64,000 nt of DNA, taken from the NCBI GenBank assembly GCA_934500835.1, contig CAKSTR010000014.1, forward strand, positions 40,073-104,072, read 5' to 3'. The notes under the pieces were generated by a model, which was not told the origin of the DNA, did not search any database, and was given only the letters and a program-made list of their open reading frames with translations. This document shows positions 1 to 7,906 of the stretch, piece after piece (the stretch's first letter is position 1; each line of letters starts with the position of its first letter). Both the position numbers and the translations under genes were made by a program. This DNA is from an uncultured Paracoccaceae bacterium. GTDB lineage: Bacteria > Pseudomonadota > Alphaproteobacteria > Rhodobacterales > Rhodobacteraceae.

Positions 1-270
1 GGTGGTCATCAGCATCAGATCGCCCTCGGCGGTGATGGTGATGGTCAGCGGCTCTTCCTGTTCGGTCGGCATCGCATTGGCCGCCGTCTCGGGCAGTTTC
101 ACCGGCACGCCGACCTGAAGCATCGGCGCCGCCACCATGAAGATGATCAGAAGCACCAGCATCACGTCCACGAAGGGCGTGACGTTGATGTCGCTCATCG
201 CGGCCGAAGCACCCCGGCGGCGGCCACGGCGTCCGCCACCGCCGCCCTTCTTCATCACCCCCGCGCCCAT
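1..270 (-). CDS. tolR: TolR/ExbD biopolymer transport protein, cut by window edge
   Basis: The reading frame runs off the left edge, so only the N-terminal part (about 90 residues) is present. It starts with a short basic, glycine-rich cytoplasmic stretch, then [20 protein letters not shown], the ExbD/TolR signature that includes the single membrane helix and its proton-path aspartate. A periplasmic start follows. TolR works with TolQ as the proton-driven motor of the Tol-Pal envelope system, which acts in cell division and outer-membrane integrity. The start at 270 lies 3 bases after the tolQ stop, so the two are translated together. An internal ATG at 255 is an alternative start. Confidence 0.93.
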   Translation of the reverse strand, partial: MGAGVMKKGGGGGRRGRRRGASAAMSDINVTPFVDVMLVLLIIFMVAAPMLQVGVPVKLPETAANAMPTEQEEPLTITITAEGDLMLMTT

Positions 271-273
271 GGA

Positions 274-969
274 TCAGGAATCCAGCTGGCGCGACAGGAT
301 GGTCGCGAATTCATCGGCAAAGCTTTCGTAATTGCCCTGGATGTGCTCGGAATCGGCATTCAGCTTGTTGTAGAACACCACCGCCGGGATAGCGGCGACC
401 AGACCGACCGCGGTTGCCAGCAGCGCCTCGGCGATGCCGGGGGCCACGACGGCAAGGTTGGTGTTCTGGCTGATGGCGATCTGCTCGAAGCTGTGCTTGA
501 TCCCCCAGACCGTGCCGAACAGCCCGATGAAGGGCGCGGTGGAGCCTGTGGTGGCCAGGAACGAGAGGCCCTTGTTCAGCCGCTCGCTTTCGCGCGCGAT
601 GGCGACATCCATCGCCCGGTCGATCCTTGCCTGCGCCCCGGCGATCAGCGCGCCGTCCTGCTTGTGGCTGCGGCGCCATTCCAGCATCCCGCTGGCAAAG
701 ACCTTTTCCGAGGCGCCCTGCGGCTCGGGCCCGATCTTTTCATAAAGCTCGTCCAGCGGCTCGCCCGACCAGAAGGCGCGGTCGAAGATCGCCGCCTCCT
801 TCCGCGCGGCGCGGAACATGATGTGCTTCTGGATGATGATCGCCCATGACCAGAAGGACATGACCATCAGCATCAGCATGACGATCTTCACAGTAAATGT
901 TGCGCGCGCGAAGAGCGCAAGCAAGGAGAAGTCGATCTCCTGCGCCAGTGCGAGGGTGTCAGTATCCAT
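274..969 (-). CDS. tolQ: TolQ proton channel subunit
   Basis: About 231 residues of the MotA/TolQ/ExbB family. The first helix lies near residues 20-45 (VKIVMLMLMVMSFWSWAI), a long cytoplasmic loop follows, then two helices near 140-200 with the conserved FIGLFGTVWGI and the A-rich third helix. I placed the start at 969 (MDTDTLALAQEI) and not at the longer in-frame Met at 1026, because tolQ proteins normally begin with this short periplasmic segment before helix 1. With TolR it forms the inner-membrane motor that energises TolA. It is followed at once by tolR. Confidence 0.95.
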   Translation of the reverse strand: MDTDTLALAQEIDFSLLALFARATFTVKIVMLMLMVMSFWSWAIIIQKHIMFRAARKEAAIFDRAFWSGEPLDELYEKIGPEPQGASEKVFASGMLEWRRSHKQDGALIAGAQARIDRAMDVAIARESERLNKGLSFLATTGSTAPFIGLFGTVWGIKHSFEQIAISQNTNLAVVAPGIAEALLATAVGLVAAIPAVVFYNKLNADSEHIQGNYESFADEFATILSRQLDS

Positions 970-1471
970 TCCGCCTGCTCGTTTTGGGTCGGGCCTTTGT
1001 GGCTCCGTTAGCGGCGATTCTAGCAAGGTTACAGGGGGAATGCCAACACATGTTGGAGAACGGCGACCGCTCGCCGAGGTTTCACCCTGCCCTGCGCGGG
1101 TTTTCGGGGATCGCGCTGCGGGCGGCCCGGCGGCGGGTCGGACGCGTCGCTGCGCCGCGCCGCAGGGTGACGATGGCGCGCGTCATGCAGGGCGCGCGAA
1201 TGCGGGCGGAACCGGCCTGTCCAGGCGGGGGAACCTGATCTGCGGAAGAATCCAGTTTTGGCAATTGCTTAGTCGGGTTCTCCGCGCACTGTCGGCCTGT
1301 GTCGACCGCCGCCTGCCACCCGTGGAACCGCCGCGCCGCCTGCGCATCGTCGCGGGGCCGGAGGCGGCAATGGGCGGGTCCCGACTGGCAAGCGCCTGCC
1401 GCGCAAGGGCCTTCAAACCTTCGTCACATTTCGAAACACTTGTCGCCCGTCCGCCGTGGCGGGGGCACCTG
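970..1471. other. 502-bp gap between ybgC and tolQ, no gene seen
   Basis: ybgC and tolQ are both on the minus strand but are separated by about 500 bases, which is long for a tol operon. The short reading frames here have no family resemblance and conflict with each other in composition. The only structures I can point to are a promoter-like pair just before tolQ and a near palindrome, ccaacacatgttgg, around 1044-1057. Confidence 0.5.
1017..1046 (-). promoter_or_regulatory. possible sigma-70 promoter for tolQR
   Basis: Read on the minus strand, TTGGCA (1046-1041) is followed after 18 bases by TAGAAT (1022-1017). This ends about 47 bases before the tolQ start. It is a good match to the consensus by eye only. 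Confidence 0.4.
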
Positions 1472-1882
1472 CTAGTGCAGCTGAACCGAAAGCCGGGCCC
1501 GCACTTCGGCGGGCAGGCGTTGCGCGTGGCCGTCATCCGACAGGCAGACCAGCGTCACCTCGGCCTGGAAGATCCGCTCGCCCCCGCGCAGAACGGCCTG
1601 ATCCAGCACGATCCGCGCCCCGCCGATGGCCGAAAGCCGGGTCTCCACCACCAGATCCTCGCCGAATCGGGCCGGGCGCAGATAGTCGGCCTCAACCCGC
1701 CGCACCGCGAAGACCACGCCAAGCCGGCCCCGCAGCTCCATCTGATCGATGCCCAGAGAGGCGATCCACTCACTGCGGCCGCGCTCGATGAACTTCAGGT
1801 AGTTGGCGTAATAGACGATGCCGGCAAGATCGGTGTCTTCGTAATAGACCCGGACGGAAAGGCTGTGCGACAGGCTGGACAT
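1472..1882 (-). CDS. ybgC: YbgC-type acyl-CoA thioesterase
   Basis: 136 residues with a hot-dog fold. The N-terminal VYYEDTDLAGIVYYANYLKF carries the catalytic aspartate of the YbgC/4-hydroxybenzoyl-CoA thioesterase family, and the ERGRSEW motif follows. Family members hydrolyse short acyl-CoA or act on phospholipid synthesis complexes at the membrane. The gene sits upstream of tolQR, its usual genomic partner, but 500 bases away. Length is normal for the family. The exact substrate cannot be read from sequence. Confidence 0.92.
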   Translation of the reverse strand: MSSLSHSLSVRVYYEDTDLAGIVYYANYLKFIERGRSEWIASLGIDQMELRGRLGVVFAVRRVEADYLRPARFGEDLVVETRLSAIGGARIVLDQAVLRGGERIFQAEVTLVCLSDDGHAQRLPAEVRARLSVQLH

Positions 1883-1928
1883 GGGCAGAGCCTAGCCAGC
1901 CGCCCCTGCCCTGCCAAGGGCCGAAAGC

Positions 1929-2609
1929 TCAGCCAGCCTCGACCAGCTTGTTCAGCTGCCCGGTGATCGTGGCAATCGCCTCAGCCAGTGTCGCGGTCTC
2001 TTCGGCCAGGCGCGAGACTTCATTGGCGACAAAGCCGAAGCTGGCCCCCATCGGCCCGGCCCGGCCCGCCTCAAGCCGGGCATTGATCGCAAGGATCCGC
2101 AAGGTGCGCAGCACATCGACGATCGGCACCGTGCTTTTCAGAAGAAGCCGGGTTTTTTCGGATATCGCCTCCAGCATCTCGATATTGCGCAACTCGGCCC
2201 GGCGGTTGCGGTCGCTGTCGACGACCACACCCTCAAGATACAGGAGTTCATCACCCTGAAAGACGCCGCCGCCGATCTCTCGCACCCAGACATCGCTGCC
2301 ATCCGGGCGCACGATGCGGTAGTCGACATTCCAGTTGCCGCGCAGGGACAGCGCCTTGTCGACCTCGACATAAAGGGGGGCCAGATCGTCGGGATGGGTC
2401 TGCGCCGAATAGGACCGGCGTTCGGCCCCGGTGAACGCCTGCGCGGGATGACCGGTCAGCTTGGCCACATCGCCGGCCATGAAGATCATGGTATAGTCCC
2501 GGTCGTTGCGGCAGCGATAGAGAAAGCCATCCATCCGCCCGATCACGCTTTGTAAAGCGTCATCCGCTGCCGCCCGTTCCACCGCCCGTTCCGCCGTCCG
2601 GTCCAGCAT
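1929..2609 (-). CDS. soluble PAS domain protein with truncated MCP signalling tip
   Basis: 226 residues with no membrane helix. Residues about 25-125 form a PAS domain of the PAS_3 type (PSDVWVREIGGGV-like core: YRIVRPDGSDVWVREIGGGV). Residues about 165-226 resemble the hairpin tip of a methyl-accepting chemotaxis protein: INARLEAGRAG, then FGFVANEVSRLAEETATLAE. The helices that normally flank the tip are very short and there is no methylation region. It could bind CheW/CheA-like partners or be a stand-alone sensory adaptor. No chemotaxis genes lie nearby, so the partner is unknown. Confidence 0.75.
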   Translation of the reverse strand: MLDRTAERAVERAAADDALQSVIGRMDGFLYRCRNDRDYTMIFMAGDVAKLTGHPAQAFTGAERRSYSAQTHPDDLAPLYVEVDKALSLRGNWNVDYRIVRPDGSDVWVREIGGGVFQGDELLYLEGVVVDSDRNRRAELRNIEMLEAISEKTRLLLKSTVPIVDVLRTLRILAINARLEAGRAGPMGASFGFVANEVSRLAEETATLAEAIATITGQLNKLVEAG

Positions 2610-2678
2610 CCCTGTCTCCGTCTGTCCTCCGCCCGGTGAAAGCCTAGGCCTGCGACATGAAGAAAGCCTGAACGTGGA

Positions 2679-3293
2679 TCAGGCCAGCCGGGCCGCCAAC
2701 CGCAGGGCATGGGTCGGGTCGGTCGAAACCGCCGGCAGCACCGGATCATAGCCGGCGCGGATCAATCCTGCGATGGCCGGATGCAGGACCACGCGGTCGC
2801 CGTCCCGCGCCAGCGGTGACCGCGCGGCAAAGGCGCCTTCTCCCCAGCTCAGCATCACCTGCGCCGCCTGCGCCAGCGCGATGTCTTCGGCCGGCAGGGC
2901 GCCAAGCTGCGCATCCATCCGCAGGAAGACGAAGGCCGCGCGGATCGTCCCGGCAGGGTCATAGCGGAAGGTCCGGTAGGTGGTGGCCTCGGCCGCCCGC
3001 AGCCTGATGCAAAGATCCCCAAGACCCGGGATCATCTGCTCCAGCTTCGGCACCTTTGGCAATTCGTCCCAGTCGCGGAAGAAGAACACCATCAGATTGG
3101 CGCCAAGCTCGGGATCGGTCTCGGCCATACTGTGGCCCGCATGGGCGACAACGGCCTCCATGGCCCCCTTGACGACGGCAAGGGTCGCGTCGTCCACCCC
3201 GAAGACCACAGGCACGATGGGCCGGCCCCACCGGGCACAGAGAAAGCTGCCATCGGTTCGGGTGAAAAGGGATTCGATCTCGGCCGGGGTCAT
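2679..3293 (-). CDS. conserved hypothetical protein (about 204 aa)
   Basis: 204 residues, no signal peptide or membrane segment, no motif that I recognise. It has an even alpha/beta composition, with conserved-looking patches such as DGSFLCARWGRPIVPVVFG and FFFRDWDELPKVPKLE. Proteins of this type are found as unnamed conserved proteins in Rhodobacteraceae, to my recollection. Codon use matches the neighbours, with strong GC3, which supports a real gene. The start at 3293 lies about 40 bases after the hairpin repeat that follows ruvB, so it is probably separately transcribed. Function unknown. Confidence 0.7.
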   Translation of the reverse strand: MTPAEIESLFTRTDGSFLCARWGRPIVPVVFGVDDATLAVVKGAMEAVVAHAGHSMAETDPELGANLMVFFFRDWDELPKVPKLEQMIPGLGDLCIRLRAAEATTYRTFRYDPAGTIRAAFVFLRMDAQLGALPAEDIALAQAAQVMLSWGEGAFAARSPLARDGDRVVLHPAIAGLIRAGYDPVLPAVSTDPTHALRLAARLA

Positions 3294-3335
3294 GCTTTCC
3301 TTTCCCGCGCCGCTGCCAAAGGGTCAAGCCCGCCG

Positions 3336-3391
3336 CTGCCTTCATCTTGGTGCAAATATCCCGGGGGTGCGGGGGCTGGCCCCCGCCGCCG
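3336..3391 (-). repeat. dispersed hairpin + GGGATATTT intergenic repeat, copy 1
   Basis: On the minus strand, directly after the ruvB stop, the sequence reads GGGGGCCAGCCCCC (hairpin), then CACCCCCGGGATATTTG, then CCAAGATGAAGGC. A second copy with the same order and the same direction relative to the upstream gene occurs at about 10160-10225. It probably acts as or beside a transcription terminator. Confidence 0.7.
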
Positions 3392-3398
3392 TCAGGGA

Positions 3399-4424
3399 TC
3401 AGCCCTCGAAAAGGTCCGATTGCCCCGGCGCTTTCGGCGCCTCAAGGCCCAGATGCCGCCAGGCTTTCGACGCCAGCATCCGCCCGCGCGGGGTGCGCTG
3501 GATCAGACCCTGTTGCAGAAGATAGGGCTCGATCACCTCTTCAATGGCGTCGCGCGGTTCGGAAAGCGCCGCCGCGATGGTCTCCACCCCGACCGGCCCG
3601 CCGCCGTAATTCTCGGCCAGCAACACCAGATAGCGCCGGTCCGCCCCATCCAGCCCCAGATGATCCACCCCCAGCCGGGTCAGGGCACGGTCCGCCAGCG
3701 CACGGCTGATCTTGCCGCCCGCCTCGACCAGCGCGAAATCCACCACGCGGCGCAGAAGCCGCCCGGCGATGCGCGGCGTTCCGCGCGCACGACGGGCGAT
3801 CTCGCGGCAGCCATCGGGATCGGCATCGACACCCAGAAGCCGGGCCCCGCGGGTGACGATCTCGTTCAACTCATCCTCGGTATAGAACTGCAGCCGGGTC
3901 GGGATGCCGAACCGGTCGCGCAGCGGCGTGGTCAGAAGGCCAAGCCGTGTGGTCGCGCCCACCAGCGTGAAGGGTTGCAGGTCGATCCGCACCGTCCGCG
4001 CCGCCGGGCCTTCGCCGATCACCAGATCCAGCGCGAAATCCTCCATCGCCGGATAGAGCACTTCCTCGACCACCGGGGAAAGCCGGTGGATCTCGTCGAT
4101 GAACAGCACGTCACGCGGTTCCAGATTGGTGAGGATCGCCGCCAGATCGCCGGGCCGCGCCAGCACGGGGCCCGAGGTCATGCGGAACCCGACCCCCAAC
4201 TCGCGCGCCATGATCTGCGCCAGCGTGGTCTTGCCCAGACCGGGGGGGCCGTGGAACAGGGTGTGGTCCATCGCCTCGCCCCGCATCTTCGCGGAATCGA
4301 CGAAGACGCGCAGGTTGGCGCGGGCCTCCTGCTGTCCGATGAACTCCTCAAGCACCTGCGGCCGCAGGGCGCGGTCGCTGTCCTCGGGCAGCTTCTCGGG
4401 GCGAAGGGCGGGGTCGGAACTCAT
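3399..4424 (-). CDS. ruvB: Holliday junction branch migration ATPase RuvB
   Basis: 341 residues, standard family length. The AAA+ motor has Walker [13 protein letters not shown], Walker [11 protein letters not shown], sensor 1 [11 protein letters not shown] and the arginine-finger/sensor 2 region [14 protein letters not shown] winged-helix C-terminus follows ([12 protein letters not shown]). RuvB hexamers pump DNA through the RuvA-bound Holliday junction. It is the last gene of ruvCAB and begins 3 bases after the ruvA stop. Its stop is followed at once by the hairpin repeat. Confidence 0.98.
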   Translation of the reverse strand: MSSDPALRPEKLPEDSDRALRPQVLEEFIGQQEARANLRVFVDSAKMRGEAMDHTLFHGPPGLGKTTLAQIMARELGVGFRMTSGPVLARPGDLAAILTNLEPRDVLFIDEIHRLSPVVEEVLYPAMEDFALDLVIGEGPAARTVRIDLQPFTLVGATTRLGLLTTPLRDRFGIPTRLQFYTEDELNEIVTRGARLLGVDADPDGCREIARRARGTPRIAGRLLRRVVDFALVEAGGKISRALADRALTRLGVDHLGLDGADRRYLVLLAENYGGGPVGVETIAAALSEPRDAIEEVIEPYLLQQGLIQRTPRGRMLASKAWRHLGLEAPKAPGQSDLFEG

Positions 4425-4427
4425 CCC

Positions 4428-5111
4428 TTACCTCGGCTGCAACAGCTTCAGCGCGGCGCGGATCAGCGCGGCGGTGTCGGACTCGGGGTCTTGCCCGGCG
4501 ACGGTGGCAATCGCCTGCGCGGCGTCGCCCTGCGTATAGCCAAGGTTGGTCAGGGCCGAGAGCGCGTCGGCCGTATGGCCCGCGCGGCGGGCGGCGCCAT
4601 CATCCACCACGGCCTTCGCTGCCCGCTTCGGCACCGGCGCATCCGCCGGCTCGATCACAATGTCATCCGCGACGGCCTTGCCCGCCAGCCGCGCGCCGGC
4701 AGCCATCAGGCCCGGGGCCTTGGACTTCAGCTCAAGGATCACCCGTTGCGCCAGTTTCGGCCCCACGCCCGGCGCGGCCTGCACGGCGCGGGCGTCGCCA
4801 AGGCTGATCGCGCGGGCGACACCTTCGGCCCCCAGTGTGCCAAGGATCGCCATCGAGGCCTTGGCACCCACGCCCTGCACTGTCATCAGAAGCTTGTGCC
4901 ATTCCTTCTCGATCATCGAGGGGAAGCCGAACAGCTGCAAAAGATCCTCGCGCACCAGAAGATCGGTATAAAGCGCGCAGAATTCGCCCTCGGGCGGCAG
5001 CGCGGCAAGGGTGCGGTCGCTGACATGCACGATATAGCCGACGCCGCGGCAGTCGATCAGCACCTGATCCATGCCCTTCCAGTCCAGCCGGCCCGAGATC
5101 TTGCCGATCAT
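4428..5111 (-). CDS. ruvA: Holliday junction DNA helicase subunit RuvA
   Basis: 227 residues. It begins [13 protein letters not shown], the usual OB-fold domain, followed by helix-hairpin-helix motifs ([17 protein letters not shown] and [18 protein letters not shown]). A flexible linker and the C-terminal RuvB-contacting domain ([20 protein letters not shown]) complete it. The longer in-frame reading upstream is ruvC antisense-frame noise; the start at 5111 overlaps the ruvC stop as ATGA, which indicates translational coupling. RuvA tetramers recognise the four-way junction. Confidence 0.97.
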   Translation of the reverse strand: MIGKISGRLDWKGMDQVLIDCRGVGYIVHVSDRTLAALPPEGEFCALYTDLLVREDLLQLFGFPSMIEKEWHKLLMTVQGVGAKASMAILGTLGAEGVARAISLGDARAVQAAPGVGPKLAQRVILELKSKAPGLMAAGARLAGKAVADDIVIEPADAPVPKRAAKAVVDDGAARRAGHTADALSALTNLGYTQGDAAQAIATVAGQDPESDTAALIRAALKLLQPR

Positions 5112-5620
5112 CCCGCCGCCCTCAGCAAGGCCGCCTGCAACCGGCCTGCAGACTGGTTGTGATGGGCATGGCAGATGGCGATGGCCAGGGCATCGGCGGC
5201 ATCCGGCCCGGCGATCTTTACCCCCGGCAGGTGCAGCCGCACCATATGGTCGACCTGCTGCTTGGCGGCATGGCCGACGCCGACCACTGTCTTCTTCACC
5301 GCATTGGGGGCATATTCGCCGACCTCCAGCCCGAACTGTGCCGGGACCAGAAGCGCGATCCCCCGCGCCTGACCCAGCTTCAGGGTGGCCACGGCGTCCT
5401 TGTTGACGAACGTATGCTCCACCGCCGCCGTCTGGGGTGCGTGGGTGCGGAAGACTTCGGTCAACTGCGCATGCAGGCTGCACAGGCGGCGGGCCAGATC
5501 ATCGGTTGCCCCGTCCGAATGGCAGATGCCATTGGCGACATGGGTCAGGCGGGGCCCCATGACGTCGATCACCCCCCAGCCAAGGTTCCGCAAACCCGGA
5601 TCGATCCCGATCACCCGCAT
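5108..5620 (-). CDS. ruvC: Holliday junction resolvase RuvC
   Basis: 170 residues, full length. The RNase H-like catalytic core is visible: Asp in [13 protein letters not shown] at the N-terminus, Glu in [13 protein letters not shown], and the C-terminal Asp in [15 protein letters not shown]. It cuts Holliday junctions brought to it by RuvAB. It is the first gene of ruvC-ruvA-ruvB and shares four bases with ruvA. A non-coding stretch separates it from the divergent DUF1127 gene. Confidence 0.97.
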   Translation of the reverse strand: MRVIGIDPGLRNLGWGVIDVMGPRLTHVANGICHSDGATDDLARRLCSLHAQLTEVFRTHAPQTAAVEHTFVNKDAVATLKLGQARGIALLVPAQFGLEVGEYAPNAVKKTVVGVGHAAKQQVDHMVRLHLPGVKIAGPDAADALAIAICHAHHNQSAGRLQAALLRAAG

Positions 5621-5951
5621 CCTGCCCTCATTTCATTGCTTTTTTGCAAGGACTAGCACGAAGGGTGAACATTCGCCAATGGCAAGTTTGTGCTTGCCGT
5701 GCGAAAACCAGGGGATTATGCAGGTGCAGAAAGCGACGACGCAGCAACGGAAAGCGACCGTCGCCCCTGTCCGGGCGGGACACAAGATAAAAACCCGTTA
5801 AAAAATATGGCATAATTGTGGCTGCAGTCATGCAGCCGCTGCAAGGCCGCCTTGCTTTGGCACAGCTTGCTTTGCACCTGCAGCAAGGCTATCTCGCTGC
5901 CATCGGAAGCACAACGCTCCGATCTTGAGCAGAATGAAAAGGAACACCACC
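5621..5951 (+). promoter_or_regulatory. 330-bp divergent region between ruvC and DUF1127 gene
   Basis: No gene seen. It holds a hairpin GGCAAG-TTTGTG-CTTGCC (about 5681-5698) and an AT-rich stretch with a possible -10 CATAAT at 5811-5816. A perfect inverted repeat, GGCTGCA-GTCA-TGCAGCC, follows at 5820-5837, just where transcription toward the DUF1127 gene would begin. Two copies of CTTGCTTTG lie near 5851 and 5866. The inverted repeat may be an operator or a 5' leader hairpin. Confidence 0.45.
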
Positions 5952-6155
5952 ATGGCCGCCATCGAAACGAGCCGCCCGGCACCGTTCGGCGCCATCACGA
6001 CGTACCGCGCCGTCACCGGCCTGACCGGCATCTTCGCGATGCTGTCTGCCTGGAATGACGCCCGCGTCACCCGCAAGGCCCTGTCCAAGCTTTCCGATCG
6101 CGAGCTGGACGATATCGGCCTGTGCCGGGGCGACATCGAGATGATGGGCCGCTGA
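5952..6155 (+). CDS. DUF1127 (YjiS-like) small protein
   Basis: 67 residues ending in the DUF1127 arginine-rich motif: LSKLSDRELDDIGLCRGDIE. The family consists of small proteins common in alphaproteobacteria, often stress- or nutrient-regulated; some bind RNA or affect phosphate and carbon metabolism, but most have no known role. I chose ATG at 5952 because AAGGA lies about 9 bases upstream; an ATG at 5934 would add six residues. A strong terminator follows at 6216. Confidence 0.85.
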   Translation: MAAIETSRPAPFGAITTYRAVTGLTGIFAMLSAWNDARVTRKALSKLSDRELDDIGLCRGDIEMMGR

Positions 6156-6215
6156 GCCCTCCGAACGCCAGGTCAAGGACTGCCGGCAAAGCGCGGCGGT
6201 CACCGGACAGAGGTT

Positions 6216-6247
6216 AGCCGCACCCCGAACCATCGGGGGCGGCTTTT
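6216..6247 (+). terminator. rho-independent terminator after DUF1127 gene
   Basis: Stem AGCCGC/GCGGCT plus CCCCGA/TCGGGG with a one-base bulge and an ACCA loop, followed by TTTT. It lies 60 bases after the stop codon. Confidence 0.8.
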
Positions 6248-6402
6248 CCCATTCCGGGGGGGTGCGCATGCCCGGAAACACCGCCGACCGGCCAATGCCA
6301 TGCGGGATTTGCGGCCAGTCCCAAGCCTGCCGCGGCGCAAGCCGGACCCCGTGGCGGAACGGCCCGGCGCAGCTTGCCCGCGATCCCATCGGCAGCACAG
6401 CG

Positions 6403-6424
6403 AAAAGGGGCCAAAGGCCCCCTT
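6403..6424 (-). terminator. rho-independent terminator after the 119-aa gene
   Basis: GGGGCC-AAA-GGCCCC stem-loop. Read on the minus strand it ends in TTTTC, about 30 bases past the stop of the gene at 6451. Confidence 0.65.
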
Positions 6425-6450
6425 TGTCTGTCCCTGGAAAGGACTGGGAC

Positions 6451-6810
6451 TTACTTTGGAAACACCTCGGCCATGATCGCCGAAATCGCCAGCGTCGCAG
6501 TATCGGCCTGCATCAGCAGGCCGCCAACGCGGTCAAAGCCCTCGCCCGCCTGCAGCTTCGCCACGCGATCCTGATACAGGTCGGCGCCGACGTAGTAGTG
6601 GATCACGCCCTTCAGCCCAAGGCCGATCGCCAGAACCACGACAAGTGGTTTGACAAGACGCCAGCCGGATTTGTCGCGTTTCCAGGTCGAGGAGCGGCCA
6701 AGCGTTCCCGAGGCTTCAAACCCATAGCCTTTGGCATGGGCTTTCTCGATCCGCGCAACGCGTCCGTAGAATTCATTCAGATTCGGGTCAGCCCACATTT
6801 GCTTCACCAT
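6451..6810 (-). CDS. conserved hypothetical protein with one membrane helix
   Basis: 119 residues. A charged N-terminal part (WADPNLNEFYGRVARIEKAH) is followed by one hydrophobic segment near residues 53-68 (PLVVVLAIGLGLKGVIHY), then a helical C-terminus (LQAGEGFDRVGGLLMQADTAT). I do not recognise a named family; similar short proteins occur in Rhodobacteraceae. It is monocistronic, with its own terminator downstream. Likely inner-membrane anchored. Function unknown. Confidence 0.7.
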   Translation of the reverse strand: MVKQMWADPNLNEFYGRVARIEKAHAKGYGFEASGTLGRSSTWKRDKSGWRLVKPLVVVLAIGLGLKGVIHYYVGADLYQDRVAKLQAGEGFDRVGGLLMQADTATLAISAIMAEVFPK

Positions 6811-6874
6811 CTCGCCACGCCCCTACCTTGAGGTATTGATGGGGTAAGAATGTGTTCGGATTTGGGCAGTGGCC

Positions 6875-6906
6875 AGAGAAAAGAGCAATTCTAAAGAATT
6901 TTCTCT
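6875..6906 (-). terminator. AT-rich terminator hairpin after prmA
   Basis: The sequence agagaaaa...aattc-taaa-gaatt...ttctct forms nested inverted repeats. On the minus strand the AATTC-TTTA-GAATT hairpin is followed by a T-rich tract, 15 bases after the prmA stop. Confidence 0.5.
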
Positions 6907-6921
6907 TTAAATACCGGGCAT

Positions 6922-7794
6922 TTACAGCTTCTCAAGCACCAATACCGACCATTCTCCAAGATCGTCACGAGATTGGAGACGAAACTGTGACGCCACGTAA
7001 CTTTCAATGACCGACTCTGCCTGCACAGCCAGCAGCCCGGACAGAATCGCCAGCCCCCCCTTGGCGACATGCCGCGCCATGTCAGGGGCCAGTTCGACCA
7101 AGGGCCCCTTCAGGATATTGGCAAAGACCAGATCGAAAGGGGCCGCCTTGCGGATGGTGACATGGTCGAAGCCGGCGGCCTCGACGCAGGCGATCCGGCC
7201 TTCAAGATCGTTCACGCCAAGATTGGCGCGGGCAACATCGACGGCCACCGGGTCGATGTCCGAGGCCAGCACCCTTGCCCCCGGCAGGACCTTGGCGGCG
7301 GCCATCGCCAGCACGGCGGTTCCGGCCCCGATATCGGCGATGTTCTGCGGCCGCAAACCCGCGGTGAAAAGCCTGTCGAAGGCCAGAAGGCAGCCAAGCG
7401 TGGTGTTGTGGTGACCGGTGCCAAAGGCCATTGCGGCCTCGATCTCCAGCGCGACGCGACCTGCGGGCACCTTGTCGCGGTCATGGCTGCCGAAGACGAA
7501 GAAGCGGCCGGCATCGACCGGGTGCAATTCGCGCTGGACCTTGGCCACCCAGTTCACATCGGGCAGTTCGGATATGGCAAAGCTGTTGGCGCCGAAGGCC
7601 GCGGCAAGGATCTCAAGGATAACCCCGTCGGGCGCGTCGTCGAAATAGGCGCCGACTTCCCACCGGAGAGAGCCGTCCTCGATCTCGAAGACGCCGACGC
7701 CGTAAGGGGCGGGCTCCATCCGTTCCAGCGCCTCGCCAAGGGCGCGGGCGGGCGCTTCGCCGTCAAGCGTGGTCAGGGCGGTAAAGCTGGGCAT
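6922..7794 (-). CDS. prmA: ribosomal protein L11 methyltransferase PrmA
   Basis: 290 residues. An N-terminal substrate-binding domain (about 1-100) precedes a Rossmann methyltransferase domain. The SAM motif NIADIGAGTAVLAMAAAKVL, the acidic motif VLASDIDPVAVDVA and the PrmA-type FANILKGPLVELAP are all present, together with FGTGHHNTT. PrmA trimethylates lysines and the N-terminus of ribosomal protein L11. AAGGAG precedes the start. It lies downstream of msrA on the same strand. Confidence 0.93.
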   Translation of the reverse strand: MPSFTALTTLDGEAPARALGEALERMEPAPYGVGVFEIEDGSLRWEVGAYFDDAPDGVILEILAAAFGANSFAISELPDVNWVAKVQRELHPVDAGRFFVFGSHDRDKVPAGRVALEIEAAMAFGTGHHNTTLGCLLAFDRLFTAGLRPQNIADIGAGTAVLAMAAAKVLPGARVLASDIDPVAVDVARANLGVNDLEGRIACVEAAGFDHVTIRKAAPFDLVFANILKGPLVELAPDMARHVAKGGLAILSGLLAVQAESVIESYVASQFRLQSRDDLGEWSVLVLEKL

Positions 7795-7822
7795 CGGCAG
7801 TCTCCTTGCGCTGCCTGCGGAA

Positions 7823-7894
7823 TTACGCGCTGAGGTCGCACTCGTCCATGCACTTCGTGCAGTCCGCGCGGGGGATACCCGGCGCGGACTGCAT
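7823..7894 (-). CDS. possible 23-codon cysteine-rich mini-ORF
   Basis: ATG at 7894 to TAA at 7823 would encode a 23-residue peptide ending DCTKCMDECDLSA, with a Cys-x2-Cys-x3-Cys pattern. It is in the same frame as msrA, just after its TGA. There is no clear ribosome binding site, and most of it lies within a hairpin (arms 7859-7869 and 7882-7892), so it may not be translated. Confidence 0.2.
   Translation of the reverse strand: MQSAPGIPRADCTKCMDECDLSA
7859..7892 (-). terminator. hairpin between msrA and prmA
   Basis: Perfect 11-base arms GCAGTCCGCGC and GCGCGGACTGC around a 12-base loop. There is no T-run, so it is a factor-dependent terminator, an mRNA-stabilising element, or part of the small ORF above. 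Confidence 0.5.
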
Positions 7895-7906
7895 GAGAGG
7901 CCGCCG

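Noticed and set aside
3132..5162. 676-codon open frame on the plus strand
   Set aside because: It is antisense to ruvB and ruvA, whose identity is certain. Composition (many H, R, Q, G residues) is that of a GC-rich shadow frame.
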